From: Paractinoplanes tereljensis
GTDB lineage: Bacteria; Actinomycetota; Actinomycetes; Mycobacteriales; Micromonosporaceae
DNA length: 64,000 nucleotides
Direction of reading: 5' to 3'
Assembly (NCBI RefSeq): GCF_016862435.1
Contig: NZ_BOMY01000022.1
Location: 248,001 to 312,000 of the forward strand
The position numbers and the translations under genes were made by a program. Below the pieces are notes generated by a model. That model saw nothing but the letters and a program-made list of their open reading frames with translations, was not told where the DNA came from and did no database searches. Below, piece after piece: positions 31,416-40,446 of this stretch (position 1 is the stretch's first letter; each line of letters opens with the position of its first letter).

Positions 31416-33557
31416 TCATTCGCTGCGTGCGGTCTCTGGTCCGGTGATGCGTTCCAGCAACGGCAGAGTGAGGGCGATGACGGCGAGACAGGCCGTGAGC
31501 CCGGCGACGATGACAGCGTAGAACTCCGGGCCGGGCGGCTCGAGCGTGTAACCCATCTGCGCCTTGAGGAAGAGCTGGGCGGAGAGCAGGCCCATCCCGA
31601 CCGCGATCACCGCCACCGTGAGCATCGGTGCGGCGCTCTCCAGCGCGACCACGCGGCGCAGCACCCGGATCGAGGCGCCGCTCAGCCGGAGCAGGCTGAA
31701 CGGGCGCTTGCGTTCGGTGAGACCGCCGATCACGCTGACCGCGAGGCTGCAGCCCGCGATGGCGAGGCTGGCGATGATGACGACATCGGCGAGCTGCTGC
31801 CAGCCGCGCAGGGTGTTGGCGAACTCCGACTCGAAGTCGCCGGGCACGTTCGGAGCCACGAAATAGGCCGAGTAGGCCAGCTCCAGGATGGTGCGCGCCC
31901 GCTCGATCGCGGCGGCCGAGCCGTCGGTGAGCACGACGACCGACTCGACCGGCAGTTGCGGCAGGGCGTCGGCGGAGACCGGGGCGGCCGGCCAGATCCG
32001 CGCGGCGTCGGCCGATTGGCGCCACGGGATGAAGTTGCTGGACACCGCGGCGACGGTGGTCCCGGCCGCGCACCGGCCGTACGCCGGTGGGATGTCGGCG
32101 CAGGCGACGACGGGATCGCCGTACTCGACCGGGTTCTTACGCAGGATGGTCGTGGACCGCACGCCCGGGGTCGGGCGAAGGCCGGCCACCGACGGCGGCC
32201 CGTCGTTGAGATAGGTGGACAGCGTGGCGGCATCGGTCGAGCCGGCCGGTGCGGTTCCCCGGTTCGCGACGATGGTGGTGATCACGCCGGTCGCCACGCT
32301 GGTGATGAACAGCGCGAGCATGATGCCGCTGATCGCCCGGAAGCCGGCCTTGGGATTGTCGGCCAGGCGCCGCGCGGCGATGAGCGTGGCCGGCCGGGTG
32401 GACCGCCGCGCCATGAACCGGGCGCCGGCCATGGTCAGCACCGGGCCGGCCACCAGCAGACCGGTCATCACCAGCAGAATCCCGGGCAGGAACACCGCCA
32501 TCTGGCCGTCCGAGGTCTCGGGCATCGGGCCGACCAGGAAGAACGCCAGCTCGGCCAGGCCCAGCGGGAGCGGAAGCAAGCGGTACCACCGTGGCGGGCG
32601 CGGGGTGACCCGCCGGGTGACGCCGAGCGGGGAGACCCGGACGCGGTTCAGCGAGACCGCCGCCGCCACCGCCGCGCCGGCCGGCACGCCCAGGGCGACG
32701 GCCAGAATGTTGAGCGCGCTCAGCGACATGTCGCCGGGGAAGAACGGATCGCCGGTGAAGGGCACGGCGGCGAGCGAGCCCCGGAACGCGAAGAACAGCA
32801 GGAAGCCGAGGGCGGTTCCGGCGAGGGCGGCGGCGGCCGCCTCGATCGCCGCGATCATCGAGATCTGCCGGGGGGTGGCGCCGACCAGCCGCATCGCCGC
32901 GAATCGCTGTTCCCGGCGGGCGGCGCTGAGCCGGGTCGCGGTGCCGATGAAGATCAGCACGGGAAAGAGCAGCCCGGCGACGATCACGCTCATGATCAGG
33001 TCGATGACGGTCGCCGGGATCGCCGGGGTGTTGTCGCCGGTGCTGGTGAGCTGCTGGGCCCGCGGCAGCTTGCCGACCTGGTCGGGGGTGCCGCCGACGA
33101 TGATCAGCAATGAGTTCGGTGCGGTCAGCGCCGCGTCGCCGATGGTGCCCAGATCACGACCGGGATAGCGGGCCCCGAGCTGATCGGGCTCGGTGGCGGC
33201 CAGCAGCCGCTGCATGGCCGGGGAGGCGTAGTACTCCCCCGGGCCGGGGGTCTTCGGGATGCCGATCGGGATGGGCGAGTCGGCTCCGGTGGCGGCGACG
33301 TCGGCCCGCAGGATCTGCCGGCCGTGGAAGTAGTCCTCGCGCACGGTCCACCACAGCGGAGCCGCGTCACTGCCACCGGACGACGGCTCCGGATAGAGCG
33401 ACGCGTACCGGGTGAGCTGCGCGTTGACGGCGTTGACCCCGGCGAACGTGGCGAGCAGCAGCCCGGCCCCCACGGCCACCGCGGCAGCGATGACGATCAG
33501 CCGGGTGAGTGCCTCACGCCCGCCGGCCACGGCGAGTCTCAGTCCAAATGCGAGCAT
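31416..33557 (-). CDS. FtsX-like ABC permease without its own ATPase gene
   Basis: ATG 33557 (MLAFGLRLAVAGGREALTRL) is preferred to GTG 33572; the product is about 713 residues. It has an N-terminal helix, an external domain, three helices of a first FtsX domain (SAARREQRFAAMRLVGATPR), a middle hydrophobic section, a second external domain and a final FtsX domain (ERKRPFSLLRLSGASIRVLR). This double layout is typical of permeases encoded beside a LolD-like ATPase and a PadR regulator in actinomycetes, but neither is present here. It is probably co-transcribed with the copper monooxygenase gene. Confidence 0.88.
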   Translation of the reverse strand: MLAFGLRLAVAGGREALTRLIVIAAAVAVGAGLLLATFAGVNAVNAQLTRYASLYPEPSSGGSDAAPLWWTVREDYFHGRQILRADVAATGADSPIPIGIPKTPGPGEYYASPAMQRLLAATEPDQLGARYPGRDLGTIGDAALTAPNSLLIIVGGTPDQVGKLPRAQQLTSTGDNTPAIPATVIDLIMSVIVAGLLFPVLIFIGTATRLSAARREQRFAAMRLVGATPRQISMIAAIEAAAAALAGTALGFLLFFAFRGSLAAVPFTGDPFFPGDMSLSALNILAVALGVPAGAAVAAAVSLNRVRVSPLGVTRRVTPRPPRWYRLLPLPLGLAELAFFLVGPMPETSDGQMAVFLPGILLVMTGLLVAGPVLTMAGARFMARRSTRPATLIAARRLADNPKAGFRAISGIMLALFITSVATGVITTIVANRGTAPAGSTDAATLSTYLNDGPPSVAGLRPTPGVRSTTILRKNPVEYGDPVVACADIPPAYGRCAAGTTVAAVSSNFIPWRQSADAARIWPAAPVSADALPQLPVESVVVLTDGSAAAIERARTILELAYSAYFVAPNVPGDFESEFANTLRGWQQLADVVIIASLAIAGCSLAVSVIGGLTERKRPFSLLRLSGASIRVLRRVVALESAAPMLTVAVIAVGMGLLSAQLFLKAQMGYTLEPPGPEFYAVIVAGLTACLAVIALTLPLLERITGPETARSE

Positions 33558-33595
33558 GCTCGCACCATACACCGAGGGTATACCCCGAGTATATA
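33550..33595. promoter_or_regulatory. Palindromes and direct repeats at the FtsX permease start
   Basis: GCGAGCATGCTCGC (33550-33563) is a perfect palindrome that includes the permease ATG. Next to it CCGAGGGTATA (33572-33582) and CCGAGTATATA (33585-33595) repeat at 13-bp spacing, with GGTATACC at 33577-33584. GTATAC-type dyads are common PadR targets, and such permeases are often PadR-controlled, but no regulator gene is nearby. Confidence 0.4.
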
Positions 33596-33619
33596 GACCG
33601 CCTGAGATTTCAAAAGCAG

Positions 33620-33638
33620 TTAGGCTAGCCTTACTTGA
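33620..33638. promoter_or_regulatory. IdeR/DmdR iron box before the ABC exporter pair
   Basis: TTAGGCTAGCCTTACTTGA matches the 19-bp consensus TWAGGTTAGSCTWACCTWA at 16 positions. It lies 24 bp before the TTG start of the first transporter gene, where a bound repressor would block the promoter. This predicts induction on iron starvation. Confidence 0.7.
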
Positions 33639-33661
33639 TCTTTAAGTGAGGGGTTCTGCGG

Positions 33662-35314
33662 TTGTCCAGCAATGCGAAGCCCGGCACCGCGATCCTGCGA
33701 CGGGCGGTCGCCCGCAACGGCAAGCGCCTCTGGCTCGGGACCGTGCTGGCCGGCATCTACCAGATCTCCGCGGCGCTGATCCCGGTGCTGATCGGCGTCA
33801 TCATCGACCGTGCGGTGGAAACCGGCAGCGTCACCGCCCTGCTGACCTGGATCGCGGTCCTGGTCGGGCTGTTCGGAGTGCTGGCGGTGTCGTACCGGTT
33901 CAGCGCGCGGAACCTGCAGCGGGCCATCGCCGAGGAGGGGCACCGGCTCCGGGTCGAGGTCGCCGCCAAGATCCTGCATCCGCGCCTGGTGCGGACCGAT
34001 CGGCCGGCCGGTGATCTGCTCACCATCTCCACCACCGACGCCGACTACACGTCGTACGTGCTCGACCACCTCCCCCGGGTGATCAGCGCCGCGCTGGCCG
34101 TGGTGGTCAGCGCGGTCACCCTGCTGGTGATCTCGGCGCCGCTCGGGGTGATCGTGCTGGTCGCGACCCCGATCATGCTGGTCACCCTGAACCTCGCGGC
34201 GCCGCTGATCGCCAACCGGATCCGGCTGCAGCAGGATCAGGCCGGCCGGACCACCGCGCTGGCCACCGACCTGGTCACCGGGCTGCGCCCGCTGCGCGGC
34301 ATCGGGGCGCAGGACGCCGCGGCCGAGCGTTACCGAGTGGTGAGCCGGGAGGCGCTGGCTGCCACCCTGTCGGCGGCCCGGGCCCAGAACGCGTTCCAGG
34401 GCGCCTCGACGATGCTGAGCACGCTGCTGGCCGGCGGCATCGCGATCGCGGCGGGCTGGTTCGCGCTTACCGACCGGATCACGGTCGGGCAGTTCATCAT
34501 GGTGATCGGCTCGGCCCAGTTCCTGATCGAGCCGTTCGGCACGCTCGCCATCGTGCCGCGCTGGTACGCGGCGGCGCGCGCCTCGGCCGACCGGGTCGCC
34601 TCGGTCCTGAACGCCGGGCTGATCCTGCCCGAGGGCACGGCTGACCCCGCCACCAGCGAACTCCGGCTGCGCGGTGTGAAGCATGGGCCTCTCGCCGGAC
34701 TCGATCTCCATGTACGCCCGGGTGAGTTCGTCGGCGTCGTCGCCTACCGGCCCGCCGAGGCCGAGGCGCTGGTGCGGTTGCTGACCGTGCCCGACGCGTA
34801 CGAGGGTGACCTGCTCCTCGGGGGCCAACGCCTGGAAGAGGTGGATCGTGCCCGCCGGCTGATGCACGTCGAACCGCACCAGACCGACCTCTTCACCGGC
34901 TCACTCGCCTCGAACGTCGACGTCCACGGCACCGGGGTCGAGTTCGCCGAGGTCATCCGGGCCGCGGCCGCCGACGAGGTGGGCCTCGACACGCCGATCG
35001 CCGAACGGGGCTCGAACCTCTCCGGTGGCCAGCGTCAGCGCGTTGCCCTGGCCCGCGCGCTGTTCGCCCGGTCCCCGCTGCTCGTCCTGCACGACCCGAC
35101 CACCGCCGTGGACGCGGTGACCGAACACGCCATCGCCGGTGGCATCCGCGGGCTGCGAGAGGGCCACAGCACCATCGTGATCACCAGCAGTCCGGCGCTG
35201 CTCGCCGCGGCCGACCGGGTCGTCGTCATCGAGGACGGCACGGTCGTCGCCGAGGGCGCGCACGCCGACCTCAGCGCCCGCGACGACACCTACCGGCAGG
35301 CGATTCTGCGATGA
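33662..35314 (+). CDS. ABC exporter-type half-transporter with degenerate nucleotide site
   Basis: A TTG start 8 bp after GAGGGG gives 550 residues: six membrane helices (to about 310) and a nucleotide-binding domain. The ATP site is degenerate. The Walker A position reads GVVAYRPAEAEAL without the G-x-GKS/T core, and Walker B reads LLVLHDPTTAVD, with His for Asp and Asp for the catalytic Glu. The signature LSGGQRQRVALARAL is perfect. It is coupled (ATGA) to a partner with the opposite defects, so the two must form an asymmetric heterodimer. The iron box suggests a siderophore substrate, as in IrtAB. Confidence 0.9.
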   Translation: MSSNAKPGTAILRRAVARNGKRLWLGTVLAGIYQISAALIPVLIGVIIDRAVETGSVTALLTWIAVLVGLFGVLAVSYRFSARNLQRAIAEEGHRLRVEVAAKILHPRLVRTDRPAGDLLTISTTDADYTSYVLDHLPRVISAALAVVVSAVTLLVISAPLGVIVLVATPIMLVTLNLAAPLIANRIRLQQDQAGRTTALATDLVTGLRPLRGIGAQDAAAERYRVVSREALAATLSAARAQNAFQGASTMLSTLLAGGIAIAAGWFALTDRITVGQFIMVIGSAQFLIEPFGTLAIVPRWYAAARASADRVASVLNAGLILPEGTADPATSELRLRGVKHGPLAGLDLHVRPGEFVGVVAYRPAEAEALVRLLTVPDAYEGDLLLGGQRLEEVDRARRLMHVEPHQTDLFTGSLASNVDVHGTGVEFAEVIRAAAADEVGLDTPIAERGSNLSGGQRQRVALARALFARSPLLVLHDPTTAVDAVTEHAIAGGIRGLREGHSTIVITSSPALLAAADRVVVIEDGTVVAEGAHADLSARDDTYRQAILR

Positions 35315-37047
35315 CCGACCAACTGACGGTGGCCACCCCGGGCGAGAGTCGGGCCTGGCTGCGCACCGAACTGCGGACCCGCAAGACCCAGGCGGCGCTC
35401 ACCCTGACGGCCGGGGTGCTGGCCGCCGCGGCCTCGACCATCCCGGCGTACGCCCTGGGTCTGCTTGTCGATCGGATCCGGGCCGGCAGCGATGCCGGCG
35501 CGATCGTCCCGGTCGCGGTCGTCCTCGTGGCCGCCGCCGTGGTGGGCGGCATCGCCACCGCGTTCGGCGGTTACCTGACCGCCCGGCTGGGCTCGCAGAT
35601 CCTGGCCGACCTGCGTGAACGCACGATAGCCCGGGCACTGCGGCTGCCCGCCCAGGTGCTCGACCGGGCCGGGCGCGGCGACCTGCTGTCCCGGGTCAGT
35701 GCGGACATCTCGGCCATCGACCGGGCCGTCTCCGAGGTGCTGCCCGGGATGATCTCGGCGCTGCTGCTGGCCGGCATCAGCCTGGCCGCGATGATCGGCA
35801 TCGACTGGCGGCTCGGCCTGGCCGGTGCGGTGGCGGTCCCGCTGTACGCGATCGGGCTGCGCTGGTATCTCCCCCGGGCCGCGCCGTCCTACGCCGCCGA
35901 GCGCGTCGCCATCGCCGACCGCTCCCAGGTGTTCGTGGAGAGCATGCAGGGCACCCGCACCGTGCACGCCTACGGCCTGGAGGACCGCCACCTCGGGAGT
36001 ATCGAGGGGTTGTCGGCCCGGGCCCGGGACATCTCGATGAACGTGTTCGCGCTCTACACCCGGTTCGTGTGGCGGATCAACCGGGCGGAGCTGACCGGGC
36101 TGGCCTCGGTATTGGTGGTGGGCTTCCTCCTCGTACGCCATGGGGTTGTCTCGGTGGGTGCGGTTTCCGCCGCCGCCCTGCTGTTCCACCGCCTGTTCAA
36201 TCCGATCGCGCTGGTGATGGTCACGTTCGACCGGGTGCAGGACGCCGGCGCCAGCCTGGCCCGGCTGGTCGGCGTGCTGGACATGGACGTCGAGCGCCGG
36301 GACGGCGGCACCGCGCCGGCCGGCCGGGAGCTGGTGCTGCAGGACGTCAGCTTCCGCTACCAGGGCGGGCCGCCGGTGCTCAGCGAGGTCAGTCTGCGGG
36401 TGGCGCCGGGCGAGGTGGTCGCGCTCGTCGGTTCGACCGGCGCGGGCAAGACCACGGCGGCGTCGCTGGCGGCCGGCATCCTGCGGCCCGAGTCGGGGTA
36501 CGCCACGGTGGGCGGGGTGGCGGTCACCGAGCTGCCGGCCGACTCGGTCGCCATCGTCAGCCAGGAGACGCACGTGTTCACCGGCCCGCTCGCCGAGGAT
36601 CTGCGGCTGGCCCGGCCGGGGGCCTCGACCGGTGAGGTCAGCGCGGCGCTGGACCGGGTCGGCGCGCTGGCCTGGGCCCGGGACCTGCCGGACGGCCTCG
36701 ACACGGTGGTCGGCAGCGGTGGGCATCAGCTGACCGCCGCGCAGGCCCAGCAGCTGGCGCTGGCCCGGGTGGTGCTGCTGGATCCGCCGGTGGTGGTGCT
36801 GGACGAGGCGACCGCCGAGGCGGGCAGCGCCGGGGCCCGCGACCTGGAACAGGCGGCGGCCGCGGCGCTGCGGGGGCGCACCGCGCTGGTGGTCGCCCAC
36901 CGGCTCACCCAGGCCGCGTCGGCCGACCGGGTCATCGTGCTGGACCACGGCCGGGTCGTGGAGAGCGGCTCGCACCCCGAGCTGATCGCGGCGGGCGGCC
37001 GGTACGCCGGATTCTGGGCGGCCTGGTCGGCTACCGACCGCCGGTGA
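35311..37047 (+). CDS. ABC exporter-type half-transporter, catalytic partner
   Basis: The 578 residues comprise six membrane helices (ALTLTAGVLAAAASTIPAYA through the fifth and sixth near 240-300) and a nucleotide-binding domain. Walker A (GSTGAGKTT, about 373) and Walker B with catalytic Glu (VVVLDEATAEAG) are intact, as is the switch His (VVAHRLTQA). The signature, however, reads LTAAQAQQLALARV instead of LSGGQ. Its Walker motifs thus pair with the partner's good signature to make the one working ATP site. It is co-transcribed with the first subunit under the iron box. Substrate and direction are not shown by sequence. Confidence 0.92.
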   Translation: MTDQLTVATPGESRAWLRTELRTRKTQAALTLTAGVLAAAASTIPAYALGLLVDRIRAGSDAGAIVPVAVVLVAAAVVGGIATAFGGYLTARLGSQILADLRERTIARALRLPAQVLDRAGRGDLLSRVSADISAIDRAVSEVLPGMISALLLAGISLAAMIGIDWRLGLAGAVAVPLYAIGLRWYLPRAAPSYAAERVAIADRSQVFVESMQGTRTVHAYGLEDRHLGSIEGLSARARDISMNVFALYTRFVWRINRAELTGLASVLVVGFLLVRHGVVSVGAVSAAALLFHRLFNPIALVMVTFDRVQDAGASLARLVGVLDMDVERRDGGTAPAGRELVLQDVSFRYQGGPPVLSEVSLRVAPGEVVALVGSTGAGKTTAASLAAGILRPESGYATVGGVAVTELPADSVAIVSQETHVFTGPLAEDLRLARPGASTGEVSAALDRVGALAWARDLPDGLDTVVGSGGHQLTAAQAQQLALARVVLLDPPVVVLDEATAEAGSAGARDLEQAAAAALRGRTALVVAHRLTQAASADRVIVLDHGRVVESGSHPELIAAGGRYAGFWAAWSATDRR

Positions 37048-38062
37048 TCAGGCGTTGGGCGAGCGCCGGGCTGAACACGCCGGCCTTGATGGTGGGCGCC
37101 ACGCCGCACCGGCCGTCGGAGTTGCCGGGGTTGGCGATCCACAGTTCCAGGGCGGCCGGGTTCGCCGTCGAGCGCTTGCCCAGCTTGCGTCCGGCCGGAT
37201 TGCACCACTGGCCGTTGCCGCCGTTGCCGTTGCGGCTGGTGTCGATGACGTAGGCGGCCGGCCGGTGCAGGGCGGTCTTCACCTGTTCCGCGTACCGCCG
37301 GGAGTCGGTGGTGGCGATGAAGTTGGAGACGTTGACCGCGAAGCCGTGCGCCCGGGCCACCCCGGCCGAGAGCAGCCGGTCGGCCATCGTCGCCGGATCG
37401 GTCCAGTTGGCGTGGCCGGCATCGATATAGGTCCAGGTGTTCGGGGCCTTCGCGGCGAGGGTCCGGGTGGCCGCGTTGAGCAGCCCGAGCCGGGTGCTGA
37501 CCTGGGCCGGGGTCATGCAGCTGAAGTCGCCGAGCGCGTCCGGCTCGAGGATCACGATGGCCGGCCGTACGCCGATCCCGGTCGCGAACGTGGTCATCCA
37601 CTGCTTGTAGGCCGCCGCGCCGGCCGCCCCGCCCGCCGATTCCGCGCCGCAGGCGTCCCGGCCGGGCAGGTTGTAGGCGACAAGCACCGGTGTCTTCCCG
37701 GCGATCTGCGCGGACCGGGTGTACTTGGTGACCGCCTTACCCAGGTCGGCGTCGCTGGTGCCGGTGAACCAGTGCGCCATCGGCTGCCGGCTGATTGCGG
37801 CGCGGATAGCGGCCGCCCGCTTGTCGGTGGGATGCGCGGCCACCCACCGGGCGGCCGGCAACTGCGGATCAACGTAGAGTCCGCTCACCGTGACGGCCTG
37901 CCGGGCCGCGCTCGGCGGGCTGGCGACCGCCATCGAGGTGGTGCCGGTCGACAACAATTGCATCGCGACGGAGGCCAGCACGACGGCCGCTGTCAGTCTT
38001 GTCCCGCTTTGCCGCACACCGGAACGACGTCGACCAGAGTTTCCCCAACTTGAGGAAAACAC
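37031..38062 (-). CDS. Secreted glycoside hydrolase family 6 (cellulase-type)
   Basis: A GTG start gives 343 residues with a twin-arginine-rich head and hydrophobic signal (LTAAVVLASVAMQLLSTGTT). The GH6 barrel shows LYVDPQLPAARW, the substrate-loop region ISRQPMAHWF, the catalytic-acid segment VLVAYNLPGRDACG, AIVILEPDALG, FAVNVSNF and the conserved YVIDTSRNGNGGNGQWCNP. It should hydrolyse beta-1,4-glucan outside the cell. There is no carbohydrate-binding module, so it is a single-domain enzyme. It is divergent from the P450 gene. Confidence 0.94.
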   Translation of the reverse strand: MFSSSWGNSGRRRSGVRQSGTRLTAAVVLASVAMQLLSTGTTSMAVASPPSAARQAVTVSGLYVDPQLPAARWVAAHPTDKRAAAIRAAISRQPMAHWFTGTSDADLGKAVTKYTRSAQIAGKTPVLVAYNLPGRDACGAESAGGAAGAAAYKQWMTTFATGIGVRPAIVILEPDALGDFSCMTPAQVSTRLGLLNAATRTLAAKAPNTWTYIDAGHANWTDPATMADRLLSAGVARAHGFAVNVSNFIATTDSRRYAEQVKTALHRPAAYVIDTSRNGNGGNGQWCNPAGRKLGKRSTANPAALELWIANPGNSDGRCGVAPTIKAGVFSPALAQRLITGGR

Positions 38063-38163
38063 TCGTGATCGGGCTCACTGCGGCAACAAGATCGTAAGAT
38101 CACTATTAGACACGCCGTTTCCTCAGGGGGAGGAACAGCGGCTGTCTGGAGGGCGACTTGCAG

Positions 38164-39432
38164 ATGGCAAGTGCCGTACGGCTACTCGGCTGGGCCGCCC
38201 GCCGACTGGTCGGTAAGGCCGGCTCGATGTCGTTCGCCGGCACCATGTCGATGTTGTCGGACAACTCCCTGTTTCCACTCTTCCGTAACGGCCTCGATCC
38301 GGTGGCCAAGGTCGGCGAACTGCGCGAGCAGTCGCCGGTCAGCCGGCTGCCGGTGCCGCTGGGCATCCGGGCCTGGCTGGTCACCGGTTACGAGCCGGTG
38401 CGGGCCGTGCTGGGCAGCACCGACGGTTTCAGCAACGACTTCGGCAAGTTCGCGGCCCGGGTCGGCCTGGCGGCCGGACAGCAGCCCGGCGGTCTCGGCA
38501 TGGCCGACCCGCCGATGCACACCCGGCTGCGCCGCATGATCATGCCGGAATTCACCATGCACAAGCTGGCCCGCTTGCAGCCGCGCATCGAGGCGATCGT
38601 CAATGATCGGCTGGACGCGATGGCCCGGACGGCCGGCCCGGTCGACCTCTGGCAGGAGTTCGCCCTGCCGGTGCCCGCGCTGACCATCTGCGAACTGCTC
38701 GGCGTCCCGTACGCCGACCGGGAGTTCGTCCAGCGGGTCAGCACGGCCCGGTTCGACCTCGGCGACGGCGCCTTCGCCCCGCTCGACGCGATCAACGAAT
38801 CCCGGGCGTACCTGCGCGACCTGGTCGCCACCCAGCGCCGCAAGCCGGGCGACGGTCTGCTCGGCTCGCTGATCCGCGACCACGGCGACGAACTGGACGA
38901 CCAGGAGTTGTCCGGGCTGGCCGACGGCGTGCTCACCGGCGGCTTGGAGACCAGCGCGAGCATGCTCGCGCTGGGCGCGCTGGTGCTGATGACCCAGCCC
39001 GGCCTGGCCGACCCGCTGCGGGCCGGCGAACCGGCCGACGCGCTGGTCGAGGAGCTGCTGCGCTATCTCACGGTGGTGCAGGTGGCCTTCCCCCGGTTCG
39101 CCATCCGCGACATGGAGATAGCCGGCGTACCGATCAAGGCCGGCGACGTGGTGATGTGCTCCCTGATCGCGGCCGACCGCGACGCCGTGCTCGGCCCCGG
39201 CATGGACGAGATCAACGCCGACCGCCGCACCGCCAAGTCCCACCTGGCCTTCGGCCACGGCCTGCACCGCTGCGTAGGCGCCGAACTGGCCCGAATGGAG
39301 CTACGCATCGCGTATCCCGCGCTGATCCGCCGTTTCCCAGCAATGCGCCCGGCAGTCGACCCGGCAACCCTGAAAATGCGCCGAGCCTCAATCGTCTTCG
39401 GCCTCGAATCCCTCCCGGTCACCCTGAGCTAG
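38164..39432 (+). CDS. Cytochrome P450 (bacterial class I)
   Basis: ATG 38164, 10 bp after GGAGGG, is preferred to TTG 38158. The 422 residues show the ADPPMHTRLRRMIMPEFTMH helix C motif, the I-helix as TGGLETSASMLAL (a variant of the usual AGxxT), E-x-x-R as VEELLRYLTV, and the heme loop AFGHGLHRCVGAELARMEL with the Cys ligand near 370. It resembles P450s of secondary metabolism (CYP105/107 style). No ferredoxin gene is adjacent, so the electron donor lies elsewhere. Substrate unknown. Confidence 0.95.
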   Translation: MASAVRLLGWAARRLVGKAGSMSFAGTMSMLSDNSLFPLFRNGLDPVAKVGELREQSPVSRLPVPLGIRAWLVTGYEPVRAVLGSTDGFSNDFGKFAARVGLAAGQQPGGLGMADPPMHTRLRRMIMPEFTMHKLARLQPRIEAIVNDRLDAMARTAGPVDLWQEFALPVPALTICELLGVPYADREFVQRVSTARFDLGDGAFAPLDAINESRAYLRDLVATQRRKPGDGLLGSLIRDHGDELDDQELSGLADGVLTGGLETSASMLALGALVLMTQPGLADPLRAGEPADALVEELLRYLTVVQVAFPRFAIRDMEIAGVPIKAGDVVMCSLIAADRDAVLGPGMDEINADRRTAKSHLAFGHGLHRCVGAELARMELRIAYPALIRRFPAMRPAVDPATLKMRRASIVFGLESLPVTLS

Positions 39433-39451
39433 GGCCGCGTCAGTCTTCCAA

Positions 39452-39489
39452 GAAACCGGCCGCTCTCGCGCGGGTGAGGGGCCGGTTTC
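39452..39489 (+). terminator. Hairpin terminator after the P450 gene
   Basis: GAAACCGGCC (39452-39461) pairs perfectly with GGCCGGTTTC (39480-39489) around an 18-nt loop, 20 bp after the P450 stop. There is no T-run, as often in actinomycetes, so termination efficiency is uncertain. Confidence 0.65.
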
Positions 39490-40446
39490 CGGAAATTGGC
39501 CGCCGGGCCGTTGGTGATCCGGAAGAGCTATCCCTTTTCCGTACGCGCTGGCTCAGTCCCGTGGCACTCGGTCCCGGCAGCTGCAGCTCACCCTCCGCGC
39601 GCCCGCTGCGGGCGGGCCCGGCCCCACGCAGGCGGCCCCCACGCAGGCGGCCCCCACGCAGGGCGGCCGCTGGCCGCGGCCAGGCCCCGGATCATTGCGC
39701 TGACCAGGCGGCCGACCGACAGCTTCCGGCGCTTTGCACTGCTCACACATACGCGCCGCCCTGCTCCCTGCTTCAAATCTTGTGAGGTTGCCGCCGGGTC
39801 TGCACGGTTACTCCACAAGGTCGAGCCGGACAGCGCGGTCCGCGCGGTTTTACCCGGTATCCGGCCCAAGATCTCGCGACGCGAACGTGGCGGCGGTTTG
39901 CGCCGCCCATTGGACCAGGGCGGCTTCGAAGGCGTGTGGGAATCCTTACTCGGCAGGGCTTCCAGCGCGGCGACCCGCCGCATCAACACCGGGTTCGAGC
40001 CCTCCCGGCCAGCTCCGGCCTCAGATCTTGAGGATCTGCCGTTCGTCCCGCACCGTTGCCCGGCAAAGTCGGAGATCTTGGAACGGTGGAGCACTGAGCG
40101 GGGGGTCAATTCGACAACTTCGCCGAGGGCTGGCTCGTCGCTGCCGGATATAAACGGCATATCGGGTGCCGCGACCACAATGTGAGAGCGTCGATCGCCC
40201 AGCGGGATCGTAAGTCCACGATGCGGGAGGACCGCTCGGCCGCCCGCCACGTCGCGTCCGACACCGCGCCGTCGAACAATGACAGCAGCGCGTATTGGTA
40301 AGCAGAGCAAAGGGGCGGGCGGGGTGGGGGTCTCGTTGCGCGAGAGACGCGGCACGTGCCGGCGTTTCGCGTTGGTCGCGCGGTGTCGGCGGTCGGGTGT
40401 GGTTGCGGTTGTGGGGTCGCCGGCCGTACCGGCAAAGGCTTTGGAA
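39490..40446. other. Gene-free region of about 950 bp
   Basis: No frame here has credible coding character: candidates on both strands are rich in Arg, Pro and Ser and share no motif with known families. Visible features are a 15-bp tandem repeat (GGCGGCCCCCACGCA twice at 39631-39660, with a partial third copy before it) and a 50-bp element shared with another gene-free region (40075-40124). It may be a decayed gene or a non-coding element. Confidence 0.5.
40075..40124 (+). repeat. Dispersed intergenic repeat, copy A
   Basis: This 50-bp stretch, opening GATCTTGGAACGGTGGAGCA, matches the minus strand of 57092-57141 at 42 of 50 positions without gaps. Both copies lie in gene-free regions downstream of a same-strand gene and its hairpin. 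The element has no coding frame common to both copies. Confidence 0.65.

Noticed and set aside
38119..38135. TTCCTC-AGGG-GGAGGAA inverted repeat upstream of the P450 gene as an operator
   Set aside because: Only six to seven pairs in a purine/pyrimidine-biased stretch next to the ribosome site; not distinguishable from chance.
39619..39670. Tandem GGCGGCCCCCACGCA units as a possible CRISPR or VNTR array
   Set aside because: Only two exact copies and a partial one lie directly adjacent, with no spacers; it is a short local duplication in GC-rich DNA.
39985..40012. GGGTTCGAGCCC resembling the T-arm of a tRNA
   Set aside because: The bases flanking the TTCGAGC loop do not form a five-pair stem (CCGGG faces CCTCC), and no anticodon or acceptor stem fits upstream.
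39588..40355. 255- and 229-codon frames on both strands of the gene-free region
   Set aside because: Both are Arg/Pro/Ser-rich, lack ribosome sites, membrane helices or motifs, and include the tandem repeat as coding sequence.
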